Assembly (NCBI GenBank): GCA_964620325.1
Contig: CAZUIM010000016.1
Span: 1 to 56,499, forward strand
Length of the DNA stretch: 56,499 nucleotides
Direction of reading: 5' to 3'
From: CAZMYM01 sp964620325
GTDB lineage: Bacteria > Bipolaricaulota > Bipolaricaulia > UBA7950 > UBA9294
Below the pieces are notes generated by a model. That model was not told the DNA's origin, did no database searches, and saw only the letters and a program-made list of their open reading frames with translations. The position numbers and the translations under genes are program-made. Of the stretch, positions 1-7,545 are shown piece after piece; within the stretch, counting starts at the first letter, position 1, and each line of letters opens with the position of its first letter.

Positions 1-4
1 CGGG

Positions 5-144
5 GTTCGCGGTTCACAGTTCGCGGTTCACGGTTCGCAGTTCGGGGTTCGCGGTTCGCGGTTCGGGGTTCACGGTTCACGGTTCGCAGTTCACGGTTCG
101 CGGTTCGCGGTTCACAGTTCGCGGTTCACAGTTCGCGGTTTGCG
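5..144. repeat. Tandem heptamer repeat (about 20 units)
   Basis: Twenty contiguous 7-bp units with consensus GTTCRCG (variants GTTCGCG, GTTCACG, GTTCACA, GTTCGGG), ending in a decayed GTTTGCG. The array begins at the window edge, so it may continue upstream. It ends 13 bases before the stop codon of the minus-strand secreted-protein gene, so it lies in that gene's 3' untranslated region. A 7-bp period cannot hold a simple coding repeat. No GAAC partner for hairpins is present within the array. Confidence 0.9.
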
Positions 145-157
145 ATCGCTCGGAATT

Positions 158-1261
158 CTACCAGTTCAGGGTGAACCCGAGCGTCCACTCGATCGTGCCG
201 AGCGCCACGTCGATTTCGAGCCCCATTCTGAACTCGAACGGATCCCCGATTTCGAGCTCCATCTCCGCCGTGAACAGCGAAACGTCGCCGAGGTTGTTGC
301 TCGTCTCATCGAAGAAGACCGCGGTCTCGAACGAGAAGGGACCACAGCAACCCGGTTCGCTCGAGGCGAGTTTGTACATCTCCCAGTAGTCGCCGAGCGC
401 ACCGGGCTTGCTGCCGACGTCTCCCCAGAAGGAGATCCCGGTGAACGTGACGGTGTCGAACTCGCACTCGATGCCAACGCCGCTCACGTAGAAGTCGCCG
501 AGCGAGAGGATCTGGTCCGGTCCCTTCCCGCCGCTCTCCGCCTGCGACACGTAGACGTCGAAGCAGAGATAGGTGCCGAAGTCGAACGCCGGGCTGAGCG
601 TCAACGATTTCGACTGGATGTCGAGCGCCACCTCCGCGTCGATCAGCAGCCACGGAAGATGGGGAATCGCGATCCCATCGACGTCGAACGTCACGTACTC
701 GAAGCCGTCGCAGTCGAACTCGATCGTCGCCACGACCTCGGCGCAACAGAACATGAACTCGACCGAGACGTCGAGTCCGGCCCAGTAGAGGTCGCAGATG
801 TCGTTGTCGTCCCCGCCGAAGGTCGTTTCGACGTCGATCTCGACCAGGCCTGTCGAGCCGGTCGCCCCCAGGACGAGCTCGGTGTCCTGGTCGACGAGGG
901 TGAACTGGCCGTCGAACGTCATCCCGCCCATCGTCACTCCGGCGGTCACTTCCCAGCTCTCGAACGCGCCTGCGGGGTCGAAGTCGAGTCTCGATCCGAA
1001 CGAGTAGGCCGCGAGGATCCCGCCGACCGAGAACGTCTGATCGATCCACCCGGTGTCGTCGAGCTGCGTGAATGAAGTGAACGCCCAACCGCCGACCTCG
1101 TAGGTCACCGTCAACTGCGTCGCAAAGTCGAGGAACGTCGGGATGTCCACCGCCTGCGGGTCAATCGAGATCTCGGTGTCCCACGAGCCGGAGAACGCCT
1201 GTGCGCATCCGGCTGCGCCGAGCGCAACGAGCAGCGTGAGACCGAGTATCGAGCTTCTCAT
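158..1261 (-). CDS. Secreted beta-rich protein, paralogue of the duplicated pair
   Basis: A 367-residue protein of unknown function. A signal peptide covers about residues 1-22 (MRSS, hydrophobic core, cleavage near AQA|FSG); the Cys in AAGC lacks the Leu of a true lipobox. The mature protein is Gly/Asp/Phe-rich with alternating beta-strand patterning, conserved Cys pairs (FMFCCAEV, PGCCGPF) and a final FTLNW. A terminal aromatic residue is typical of outer-membrane beta-barrels. It aligns along its length with the two identical proteins upstream (shared SGxWDT, GGWAFTS, FGGDDNDICDL, IAIPxLPW) but has clearly diverged. ATG start with GGAGGAGG nine bases upstream. No intrinsic terminator follows. 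A surface or outer-membrane role is inferred. Confidence 0.85.
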   Translation of the reverse strand: MRSSILGLTLLVALGAAGCAQAFSGSWDTEISIDPQAVDIPTFLDFATQLTVTYEVGGWAFTSFTQLDDTGWIDQTFSVGGILAAYSFGSRLDFDPAGAFESWEVTAGVTMGGMTFDGQFTLVDQDTELVLGATGSTGLVEIDVETTFGGDDNDICDLYWAGLDVSVEFMFCCAEVVATIEFDCDGFEYVTFDVDGIAIPHLPWLLIDAEVALDIQSKSLTLSPAFDFGTYLCFDVYVSQAESGGKGPDQILSLGDFYVSGVGIECEFDTVTFTGISFWGDVGSKPGALGDYWEMYKLASSEPGCCGPFSFETAVFFDETSNNLGDVSLFTAEMELEIGDPFEFRMGLEIDVALGTIEWTLGFTLNW

Positions 1262-1344
1262 CGTCTGGAACCTCCTCCACGTCGTCCTTCCAGTTCTGGC
1301 TTGACCGGGCCCGCCCCTTCACGGCTGATCTGTGACGGAGCAAG

Positions 1345-1581
1345 CGATACTCCCCCTCCGGAATCTCATCCTAGACCGGCACATCCCGGCAGGGAGCCAC
1401 GCACGTCCTCTCGCGACCGACAACCGGCCGCCCGGAGGGCGGACAACGGAAGAGAGCACGGGGGGCCCGTGTCCGTGACGAGAATCACGTTCACCGGAGG
1501 GGGAGGGGCCGGACCGGCCGAGGCGGAATGAACGCGCGGGACGTCGTCGCCACGACCGGCGGGAGGGCGGACGCCGTGGAT
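1345..1581. other. Non-coding spacer
   Basis: Between the promoter-proximal side of the 158-1261 gene and the terminator of duplicate copy A. I see no conserved ORF, RNA gene or clear promoter. A TAGGAT hexamer on the minus strand near 1366-1371 could be a -10 for the 158-1261 gene but has no convincing -35. Confidence 0.4.
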
Positions 1582-1616
1582 GAGGAAAAAGAACGGGCCC
1601 CGGTGACCCGGGGCCC
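1582..1616 (-). terminator. Intrinsic terminator of duplicate copy A
   Basis: A perfect inverted repeat GGGCCCCGG-TGAC-CCGGGGCCC (1595-1616) is followed on the minus strand by GTTCTTTTTCC, giving a 9-bp stem, 4-base loop and U-tract. It lies about 35 bases after the stop of the copy A gene. The same structure recurs after copy B. Confidence 0.9.
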
Positions 1617-1649
1617 GATGCAAAACTGTTGGTCTCTCTAGTTCCTAGC

Positions 1650-2789
1650 TTACCAGGTGACGGTGAAGCCGAGCGTCCACTCGGTCAGACCGTCCTCGAC
1701 GTCCATGTCGAGACCCATCGAGAACGTGAACTGCGGCGCGACGTCCAGGCTCATGTTCGCCTGGAACAGCGCGACGTCGAACAGGTTCGTGCTGGCGTCG
1801 TCGAAGTAGACGCTGATGTCGAACCCGAACGGGCCGCAGCAGCCGTCGTCGGTCGTGGCGATCTGGTAGGCCTCCCAGTACTCCTGACCGTGGTACATCA
1901 GGATCCCCGGGTAGTCGTACGCGGCGCCGTTCCAGAAGAGCGGGTCTCCCCAGTAGGACAGGGCCGTGAACGCCACGCCACCGATCTCACACTCGAGACC
2001 GATACCGTAGACCTCGATGGCTCCAAGCGTCAGGGGGGCGCCCGGTGCGATTCCGCCCTCGCTGTCAACACCGATGTACAGGTCGAAGCAGACGTCGGCG
2101 CCGAAATCGAAGTTCGGCGTGAGCGTCAGGACCTTCGACTCGGTCTGGAAGCAGACCTCGGCATCGAGCGTGACCCACGGCAGGTTCGGGATCGCAATCC
2201 CGGAGACGCCGAAGCAGGCCTCCTGGAAGCCGTAGCAGTCAAACTCGATCGACGCCGTCACCTCAGCGCAGCAGAACGGGAAGTCGACCGTGACAACGGC
2301 ACCGCTCCATGGAAGGTCGCAGATGTCGTTGTCGTCGCCGCCGAACGTGATCTCGACCTCGATGTCGACGAGGCCGGTCGAACCGATGCCCGTGAGCACC
2401 AGCGTGACGTCCTGATCGGCGAGCGTGAAATCGAGGGCGAACGACATGCCACCGATCGTGACGCTACCGCTGACGTCGAGTTCCTCGAACGCACCGGTCG
2501 GGTCGAAGTCGAGCGTCGACGAGAACGTGTACGCCCCGAGGCTTCCGTCCGCCGAGAAGGTCTGATCGGCCCAACCGGCATCGTCGAACGCGCTGTAGGA
2601 CGTGAACGCCCATCCGCCGATCGAGTAGGTGACCGTCAGGGATGAGCTGAAGTCAAGAAAATCTGCGACGCCACCGGCCTCCGGATCGATCGTGATCGTC
2701 GTGTCCCATTCCCCCGAGAGGGACTGGGCGAACGTCGCGATTCCGAGGCCGAGCACGATCGCAAGGCTGAGTACGAGAGCTCTCTTCAT
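1650..2789 (-). CDS. Secreted beta-rich protein, duplicate copy A
   Basis: A 379-residue protein, identical to copy B. I start at the second ATG (2789, MKRALVL). AAGGAGGT sits about 10 bases before it, whereas the first in-frame ATG at 2798 abuts the Shine-Dalgarno, too close to be used. Signal peptide about residues 1-20 (cleavage near TFA|QS). The mature chain is beta-patterned and Cys-rich (FPFCCAEV, DCYGFQEACF, DGCCGPF) and ends FTVTW, an outer-membrane-barrel-like terminus. Function unknown; a surface or outer-membrane role is inferred. It is followed by its own terminator, so it is transcribed alone. Confidence 0.88.
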   Translation of the reverse strand: MKRALVLSLAIVLGLGIATFAQSLSGEWDTTITIDPEAGGVADFLDFSSSLTVTYSIGGWAFTSYSAFDDAGWADQTFSADGSLGAYTFSSTLDFDPTGAFEELDVSGSVTIGGMSFALDFTLADQDVTLVLTGIGSTGLVDIEVEITFGGDDNDICDLPWSGAVVTVDFPFCCAEVTASIEFDCYGFQEACFGVSGIAIPNLPWVTLDAEVCFQTESKVLTLTPNFDFGADVCFDLYIGVDSEGGIAPGAPLTLGAIEVYGIGLECEIGGVAFTALSYWGDPLFWNGAAYDYPGILMYHGQEYWEAYQIATTDDGCCGPFGFDISVYFDDASTNLFDVALFQANMSLDVAPQFTFSMGLDMDVEDGLTEWTLGFTVTW

Positions 2790-2834
2790 TTGTGACATAC
2801 CTCCTTACGCATTGCCTCCGTCAAGGCAGTTACC

Positions 2835-2868
2835 GACAAGAAACCCATCTTGGCAAAAGATGCTTGTC
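2835..2868 (-). promoter_or_regulatory. Structured 5' leader of copy A
   Basis: On the minus strand the leader reads GACAAG-CATCTT-TTGCC-AAGATG-GGTTT-CTTGTC. An inner CATCTT/AAGATG hairpin is enclosed by an outer GACAAG/CTTGTC stem, about 45 bases before the ribosome-binding site. The same structure is present in copy B (4265-4298). It could stabilise the mRNA or control translation. I do not recognise a riboswitch class. Confidence 0.55.
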
Positions 2869-2930
2869 GCCCACCACCTCCTTAAGAAGAACGCGGCTTC
2901 GCGCGTTACGTCTCTCCACAGACTCTTCGC

Positions 2931-2936
2931 ATCATA
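2931..2936 (-). promoter_or_regulatory. Candidate -10 box for copy A
   Basis: TATGAT on the minus strand, about 140 bases before the start codon and outside the duplicated block. No good -35 is visible. Copy B has a different and stronger promoter. Confidence 0.35.
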
Positions 2937-3011
2937 GCCCGAGGGGCGATCGCCCGTCCGTGATGCAGATTACATTGGCTCGGCGTGCGGTGTCGCACGA
3001 AACGGCGGGGA

Positions 3012-3046
3012 GAGGAAAAAGAACGGGCCCCGGTGACCCGGGGCCC
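3012..3046 (-). terminator. Intrinsic terminator of duplicate copy B
   Basis: The same GGGCCCCGG-TGAC-CCGGGGCCC hairpin (3025-3046) and U-tract as copy A, 34 bases after the copy B stop codon. It isolates copy B from copy A transcription. Confidence 0.9.
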
Positions 3047-3079
3047 GATGCAAAGCTGTTGGTCTGTCTAGTTCCTAGC

Positions 3080-4219
3080 TTACCAGGTGACGGTGAAGCC
3101 GAGCGTCCACTCGGTCAGACCGTCCTCGACGTCCATGTCGAGACCCATCGAGAACGTGAACTGCGGCGCGACGTCCAGGCTCATGTTCGCCTGGAACAGC
3201 GCGACGTCGAACAGGTTCGTGCTGGCGTCGTCGAAGTAGACGCTGATGTCGAACCCGAACGGGCCGCAGCAGCCGTCGTCGGTCGTGGCGATCTGGTAGG
3301 CCTCCCAGTACTCCTGACCGTGGTACATCAGGATCCCCGGGTAGTCGTACGCGGCGCCGTTCCAGAAGAGCGGGTCTCCCCAGTAGGACAGGGCCGTGAA
3401 CGCCACGCCACCGATCTCACACTCGAGACCGATACCGTAGACCTCGATGGCTCCAAGCGTCAGGGGGGCGCCCGGTGCGATTCCGCCCTCGCTGTCAACA
3501 CCGATGTACAGGTCGAAGCAGACGTCGGCGCCGAAATCGAAGTTCGGCGTGAGCGTCAGGACCTTCGACTCGGTCTGGAAGCAGACCTCGGCATCGAGCG
3601 TGACCCACGGCAGGTTCGGGATCGCAATCCCGGAGACGCCGAAGCAGGCCTCCTGGAAGCCGTAGCAGTCAAACTCGATCGACGCCGTCACCTCAGCGCA
3701 GCAGAACGGGAAGTCGACCGTGACAACGGCACCGCTCCATGGAAGGTCGCAGATGTCGTTGTCGTCGCCGCCGAACGTGATCTCGACCTCGATGTCGACG
3801 AGGCCGGTCGAACCGATGCCCGTGAGCACCAGCGTGACGTCCTGATCGGCGAGCGTGAAATCGAGGGCGAACGACATGCCACCGATCGTGACGCTACCGC
3901 TGACGTCGAGTTCCTCGAACGCACCGGTCGGGTCGAAGTCGAGCGTCGACGAGAACGTGTACGCCCCGAGGCTTCCGTCCGCCGAGAAGGTCTGATCGGC
4001 CCAACCGGCATCGTCGAACGCGCTGTAGGACGTGAACGCCCATCCGCCGATCGAGTAGGTGACCGTCAGGGATGAGCTGAAGTCAAGAAAATCTGCGACG
4101 CCACCGGCCTCCGGATCGATCGTGATCGTCGTGTCCCATTCCCCCGAGAGGGACTGGGCGAACGTCGCGATTCCGAGGCCGAGCACGATCGCAAGGCTGA
4201 GTACGAGAGCTCTCTTCAT
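3080..4219 (-). CDS. Secreted beta-rich protein, duplicate copy B
   Basis: Identical 379-residue protein to copy A. The start is at 4219 (MKRALVL) for the same Shine-Dalgarno spacing reason. Signal peptide, Cys-rich beta-patterned mature chain and terminal aromatic residue are as in copy A. The promoter (4353-4381) and terminator are its own. Two identical genes plus a divergent third (158-1261) imply high expression or phase/dosage selection of a surface protein. Function unknown. Confidence 0.88.
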   Translation of the reverse strand: MKRALVLSLAIVLGLGIATFAQSLSGEWDTTITIDPEAGGVADFLDFSSSLTVTYSIGGWAFTSYSAFDDAGWADQTFSADGSLGAYTFSSTLDFDPTGAFEELDVSGSVTIGGMSFALDFTLADQDVTLVLTGIGSTGLVDIEVEITFGGDDNDICDLPWSGAVVTVDFPFCCAEVTASIEFDCYGFQEACFGVSGIAIPNLPWVTLDAEVCFQTESKVLTLTPNFDFGADVCFDLYIGVDSEGGIAPGAPLTLGAIEVYGIGLECEIGGVAFTALSYWGDPLFWNGAAYDYPGILMYHGQEYWEAYQIATTDDGCCGPFGFDISVYFDDASTNLFDVALFQANMSLDVAPQFTFSMGLDMDVEDGLTEWTLGFTVTW

Positions 4220-4352
4220 TTGTGACATACCTCCTTACGCATTGCCTCCGTCAAGGCAGTTACCGACAAGAAACCCATCTTGGCAAAAGATGCTTGTCGC
4301 CCGACCACCTCCTCCGCTTACGGTATACGCCTCTCCACTAGATCTTGAATCC

Positions 4353-4381
4353 ATCTTAGTCCTCGCTTCGTGCGAAGTCAA
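4353..4381 (-). promoter_or_regulatory. Sigma70-type promoter of copy B
   Basis: On the minus strand, TTGACT (4376-4381), 17 bp, TAAGAT (4353-4358). Predicted transcription begins near 4346, giving a leader of about 125 bases that includes the hairpin at 4265-4298. The corresponding site upstream of copy A is diverged. Confidence 0.75.
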
Positions 4382-4396
4382 GTCCTACTCCGAGAT

Positions 4397-4981
4397 TCAC
4401 AATCCCAACGTGGCTAGCGCGACGCCGATGATTCCGACGAGCAGGGCGGTCAACGAGAGGATGAAATTTGCCTGGACGCGTTTCGTCAATGTGGTTGTAC
4501 TGGAGGGAGTTGTATCCTCCAATTGTTGGTTGATTTGAGAGATTTGCTGCTCATTCCTGGTTACCCTGGTGGCCAGTTCCGTGTCTTCGCCTCGCTGAAT
4601 CGAGGCGACCTCGGCTTGCAGCGCCCCGACGTCGTCGGTCAGATCGAAGATCAAGCCCTTGAGCACGTCGAGGTCCTCCGGCGTCACGCTCGAAGGGTTG
4701 TTCTGCATGTACTGAATCGCCCGCGCGATCATCGCCGCGGCAGAATAGCGAGAAAGCGCGCTCTCTCCGTCGTACCGGCCTCCCGGCAGGCCGGTGATGA
4801 TTCCTCGCGCGGCCAGGTACTCGAGGTCTTCGTACGCCCAATGATCGCGCGGCACGTCGGTGAACAGCCCCCCCGTGTCCGGCGGTTCCGCGGTCCCGTT
4901 CCCGGTCTGCGCGAAACCGATCGCTCCGCAGAAGATCGCGACAAGAAGACCGCCAAGGATGATCGATCGTGTGTGTCTCAC
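4397..4981 (-). CDS. SLH-domain, coiled-coil, membrane-anchored envelope protein (Omp-alpha-like)
   Basis: A 194-residue protein: signal peptide about 1-24, one S-layer homology domain about 37-93 (FTDVPRDHWAY, then GIITGLPGGRYDG), a predicted coiled coil about 103-157, and a C-terminal hydrophobic segment about 172-192. This order (SLH that binds peptidoglycan or its secondary polymer, coiled-coil spacer, terminal membrane anchor) is that of Thermotoga Omp-alpha, which tethers the outer membrane; here the spacer is far shorter. GTG start with GAGGGGG six bases upstream. A near-consensus promoter sits in the 3' end of rnhB. The tether role is inferred. Confidence 0.85.
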   Translation of the reverse strand: MRHTRSIILGGLLVAIFCGAIGFAQTGNGTAEPPDTGGLFTDVPRDHWAYEDLEYLAARGIITGLPGGRYDGESALSRYSAAAMIARAIQYMQNNPSSVTPEDLDVLKGLIFDLTDDVGALQAEVASIQRGEDTELATRVTRNEQQISQINQQLEDTTPSSTTTLTKRVQANFILSLTALLVGIIGVALATLGL

Positions 4982-5017
4982 CGTATGACCCCCTCATAAA
5001 GCGGAATTGCTCGATCG

Positions 5018-5046
5018 AGTATAGTTGCGACGCGCGAAAGTGTCAA
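5018..5046 (-). promoter_or_regulatory. Strong sigma70 promoter of the SLH gene
   Basis: TTGACA (5041-5046), 17 bp, TATACT (5018-5023) on the minus strand. The -35 overlaps the rnhB stop codon. The predicted leader is about 30 bases. It is the closest match to consensus in the window besides the livK promoter, consistent with an abundant envelope protein. Confidence 0.85.
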
Positions 5047-5852
5047 CAGGATTGACTCTTCGCCGTCTCCGGCCGAATCGTGAACGTTCGACGATGGATT
5101 CGCGTCGGTCCGAGGCTCCGGATCGCGTCTCGATGGACCGCCGTCCCGTACCCCTTGTGGCGGCCGAGTTCGTACCCCGGGAAGATCCCGCCGAGCCGCG
5201 TCATGTATCGGTCTCGGGTGACCTTGGCGACGATCGACGCGGCGGCGACGTGAAGCGATCGACCGTCGGCCCCGGTCGCCGTCGTCTCTCTCGTCGCCCC
5301 GCCGGACGGAGCGCCTCCGGTCGCGTCACGCAGCGTGAGACCGCGATCGAACAGGAGACGGTCGACGGAGATCCCGAGATTTCGATGGGCCCGTCGCGCG
5401 GCGCGGCAGCAGGCGGCGACGATGCCGACGCGGTCGATCTCGCGCGCCGACGCGCATCCGACGCCCCACGCGGCGCGACGGACGATCCGCTCGAACAGCG
5501 CCTCCCGGTTCGGCGGGGTCAGCCGCTTCGAATCGTCCAGACCGACCAGATCGTCGATCAGTTCCTTCAGAAGGAGGGGCGCGGCGAGTCGTCGAGCGTC
5601 GAAGGCGACGCAGGCGACCGTCACCGGGCCGGCGAGGGCCCCCCGACCGGCCTCGTCGAACCCTGCGAGAAGATACGGCCGTAGCGGGCGCGCGCCGCCG
5701 TCCGCGACGTCGTCGAAGACGGAAGACGGAGGCGCCTCGAACGGGACGTCACAGACCGCCTCGCCGTCTTCGAGGCCGTCGATCCACGCGGAGACGGCGA
5801 GGTCGTAGGCGAGAAGGTCCTCGACGCGGGGCCGAGGTGGCGACGAAGCCAT
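5043..5852 (-). CDS. rnhB: Ribonuclease HII
   Basis: Cleaves the RNA strand of RNA-DNA hybrids and excises misincorporated ribonucleotides. GFDEAGRG (D66, E67), LDDSKRL and LLFDRG (D169) supply the acidic active site; SIVAKVTRDRYM and GYGTAVH are family signatures. At 269 residues it is longer than usual (about 200) because of about 60 extra N-terminal residues before the first motif, rich in acidic residues. No Shine-Dalgarno precedes the ATG, and no other Met lies before the core, so a GTG or TTG start inside the extension is possible. Last gene of the accB-to-rnhB minus-strand cluster, 30 bases after rplS. Confidence 0.95.
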   Translation of the reverse strand: MASSPPRPRVEDLLAYDLAVSAWIDGLEDGEAVCDVPFEAPPSSVFDDVADGGARPLRPYLLAGFDEAGRGALAGPVTVACVAFDARRLAAPLLLKELIDDLVGLDDSKRLTPPNREALFERIVRRAAWGVGCASAREIDRVGIVAACCRAARRAHRNLGISVDRLLFDRGLTLRDATGGAPSGGATRETTATGADGRSLHVAAASIVAKVTRDRYMTRLGGIFPGYELGRHKGYGTAVHRDAIRSLGPTRIHRRTFTIRPETAKSQSC

Positions 5853-5882
5853 GTGGGAGAAGAGAAGGTCGGCGTCGACCGG

Positions 5883-6203
5883 TCAGCGGATTCGCCGCAG
5901 CCGCCGCAAGTAGTACGGCCGAGCCTGCCGGGTCCGTCCCTTCTTGACCAACTCGATCTTCTCGATCTTCGGGGAGTGAACCGGGTAGGTCTTCTCGACA
6001 CCGATTCCCGACGAGATCTTACGAACGGTCACCATTTGACTCGTCCCGCCGCCGCTTCGCTTCAGGACGATCCCCTCGAAGACCTGAACCCTCTCCTTCG
6101 CACCCTCGGTGATCCGCTCGTGGATACGAACGATGTCTCCCGGGCTGAAGTCGTCCCGCTCTCTCAGATGCTCTTTCTCGACCGCTCGCACGGCGTCGTC
6201 CAT
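5883..6203 (-). CDS. rplS: 50S ribosomal protein bL19
   Basis: 106 residues, normal length. FSPGDIVRIHERITEG, FEGIVLKRSGGG and the C-terminal KKGRTRQARPYYLRR are diagnostic of bL19, at the 30S-50S interface. TAGGAGG precedes the ATG. It sits between the TM1570-like methyltransferase and rnhB, the usual trmD-rplS-rnhB order. Confidence 0.98.
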   Translation of the reverse strand: MDDAVRAVEKEHLRERDDFSPGDIVRIHERITEGAKERVQVFEGIVLKRSGGGTSQMVTVRKISSGIGVEKTYPVHSPKIEKIELVKKGRTRQARPYYLRRLRRIR

Positions 6204-6250
6204 CGGATCCTCCTACACGTACTGCCTACGTCGAGTCTCGATCTCGTGAT

Positions 6251-6823
6251 CTACACAGCTCGATCTTCACCGGCGACGCGGTCGAGCACGATCGCGGCCG
6301 CCGCGCGCACCGACAAGTGATTGAAGTCAGCGTCCGGCATGATCGGCGGGAGCACCGCGTCCGTCGCCTCGACCAACTCGTCGGCCATCCCCCAGCCCGT
6401 GCCGAAGAGAATATAAACCGGGCGGGGGTCGGTTCGCAATCGACGACGCAGCGCCTCGTACGAGATCGTCTCCTTCGTCTTCGATCGAGCCGACGTCGAA
6501 ACGAGGTACGGCGCCTTCCCTTCCGCCTCCTCGATCCATCGAAGGGTCTCGTCGAGGTCCTCGGCCACGACGACGTACTCCATCGCCTCTCCCCGCCGGC
6601 TGTTCTCTCTCGCTCCTTCCCCCTCGGTCCAGAATCCGCGAACGCGCCACGCGATCTCCCGCTGCGACGGAAGCGGCGTCACGAGGAAATAGCGGGCGAC
6701 GTTGTACGTCCTCGCCGACCGGGCGATGTCGTGAATGTCCATCGACGTCGTCGACGTTGCGACGATTTCGCCCTGTCGGTTGCGCATCGGGAAGTGAAGC
6801 AGACCGACGTACAGGCTACCCAT
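6251..6823 (-). CDS. SPOUT-type SAM-dependent RNA methyltransferase (TM1570-like)
   Basis: 190 residues from the ATG at 6823. The longer reading frame upstream is discarded because family similarity begins at MGSLYVGLLHFP. Motifs SMDIHDIARSARTY, LFGTGWGM and DFNHLSVRAA match the Methyltrn_RNA_4 family (PF09936), whose Thermotoga member TM1570 also lies between trmD and rplS. These are knotted SPOUT-fold proteins thought to methylate RNA; the target is unknown. The start codon overlaps the trmD stop by 8 bases (ATGGGTAG), implying coupled translation. Confidence 0.88.
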   Translation of the reverse strand: MGSLYVGLLHFPMRNRQGEIVATSTTSMDIHDIARSARTYNVARYFLVTPLPSQREIAWRVRGFWTEGEGARENSRRGEAMEYVVVAEDLDETLRWIEEAEGKAPYLVSTSARSKTKETISYEALRRRLRTDPRPVYILFGTGWGMADELVEATDAVLPPIMPDADFNHLSVRAAAAIVLDRVAGEDRAV

Positions 6824-7523
6824 CGGCCGCCTTCTCCTCCGGAGCGAGGCCGACCAGATCGGGTCGGTTCCGAACGGTCTTCCTCCACGCCTCACGCCGC
6901 CGGAACGCCTCGATCTTCGCGTGATCGCCGGAGAGCAGCACCTCCGGAACCGCCGCCCCGCGGAATTCGGGCGGACGGGTGTACTGCGGGGCTCCGAGAC
7001 GCCCTCCGTCGTAGAACGAATCGGTGGCGACCGAATCGTACTTCCCGACGACGCCGGGTGTCAGCCGCGCCGTCGCTTCGACGACGACGGCCGCCGCCGC
7101 CTCTCCCCCGGCGAGAACGAAGTCGCCGATCGAGATCTCGTCGTCGACGTATTCCAGCACCCGCTCGTCGACGCCTTCGTAGCGGCCGCACAGGAGAATC
7201 AGTCCGTCCAGGGACGACCAGGCCTCGGCGTCGGCGTGCCGAAAGAGTCTCCCCTGGGACGAGAGGAGGACGACCCGGGTCGCCTTCCCGCACCGGGGGC
7301 GGATCGCCTCGATCGCGCGAACGATCGGCTCGACCTTGAGCAGCATCCCGGCCCCGCCGCCGTACGGCCGGTCGTCGACGACGCGATGCGGGTCGTCGGT
7401 GTGGTGGCGCAGATCGTGGAACTCGATCTCGATCGTCCCCGCCTGACGCGCCTGACCGATCACGCCGACGGAGAGGAGTCCGTCGAGCGCCTCGGGAAAG
7501 ATCGAAACGATGTCGAACCGCAT
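6816..7523 (-). CDS. trmD: tRNA (guanine-N1-)-methyltransferase TrmD
   Basis: 235 residues. Makes m1G37 in tRNAs, preventing +1 frameshifting. Start MRFDIVSIFPEAL; the reading frame stays open upstream but family similarity begins here. Knot signatures: PYGGGAGMLLK, LLCGRYEGVDERV and EISIGDFVLAGGE; C-terminal HAKIEAFRRREAWRKT. 22 bases after khpA. The rimM gene that usually lies between them is absent. Confidence 0.97.
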   Translation of the reverse strand: MRFDIVSIFPEALDGLLSVGVIGQARQAGTIEIEFHDLRHHTDDPHRVVDDRPYGGGAGMLLKVEPIVRAIEAIRPRCGKATRVVLLSSQGRLFRHADAEAWSSLDGLILLCGRYEGVDERVLEYVDDEISIGDFVLAGGEAAAAVVVEATARLTPGVVGKYDSVATDSFYDGGRLGAPQYTRPPEFRGAAVPEVLLSGDHAKIEAFRRREAWRKTVRNRPDLVGLAPEEKAADG

Positions 7524-7545
7524 GGCACTGCCAGATCCCTTTGGC

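Larger units (their letters stand above)
1582..2872. repeat. Direct duplicate, copy A (about 1.29 kb)
   Basis: This segment recurs at 3012-4302 (offset 1430). I see only two mismatches, both in the 3' untranslated region: 1625 A versus 3055 G, and 1636 C versus 3066 G. The repeat contains the terminator, the whole gene, the ribosome-binding site and about 80 bases of leader. Homology then continues in decayed form (indels) into the promoter region. This suggests an older tandem duplication whose coding part has been homogenised. Confidence 0.95.
3012..4302. repeat. Direct duplicate, copy B (about 1.29 kb)
   Basis: Partner of 1582-2872 at offset 1430, with two mismatches downstream of the gene and none seen in the coding part. 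A 139-bp unique segment (2873-3011) separates the copies and holds the copy A promoter. Confidence 0.95.

Noticed and set aside
2792..4075. Long plus-strand ORF (427 codons) over duplicate copy B
   Set aside because: It is the antisense shadow of the secreted-protein gene. It is Arg/Glu/Asp-rich with no known motif, and the same shadow occurs over copy A.
4229..4302. mini-ykkC or cyclic-di-GMP riboswitch in the duplicate leaders
   Set aside because: A hairpin with an ACGG loop is present, but the paired ACGR loops of mini-ykkC and the conserved c-di-GMP aptamer bases are not.
6824..6895. Longer start for the TM1570-like methyltransferase
   Set aside because: The extra residues are Arg-rich antisense-like sequence inside trmD, and family similarity begins at MGSLYVG.
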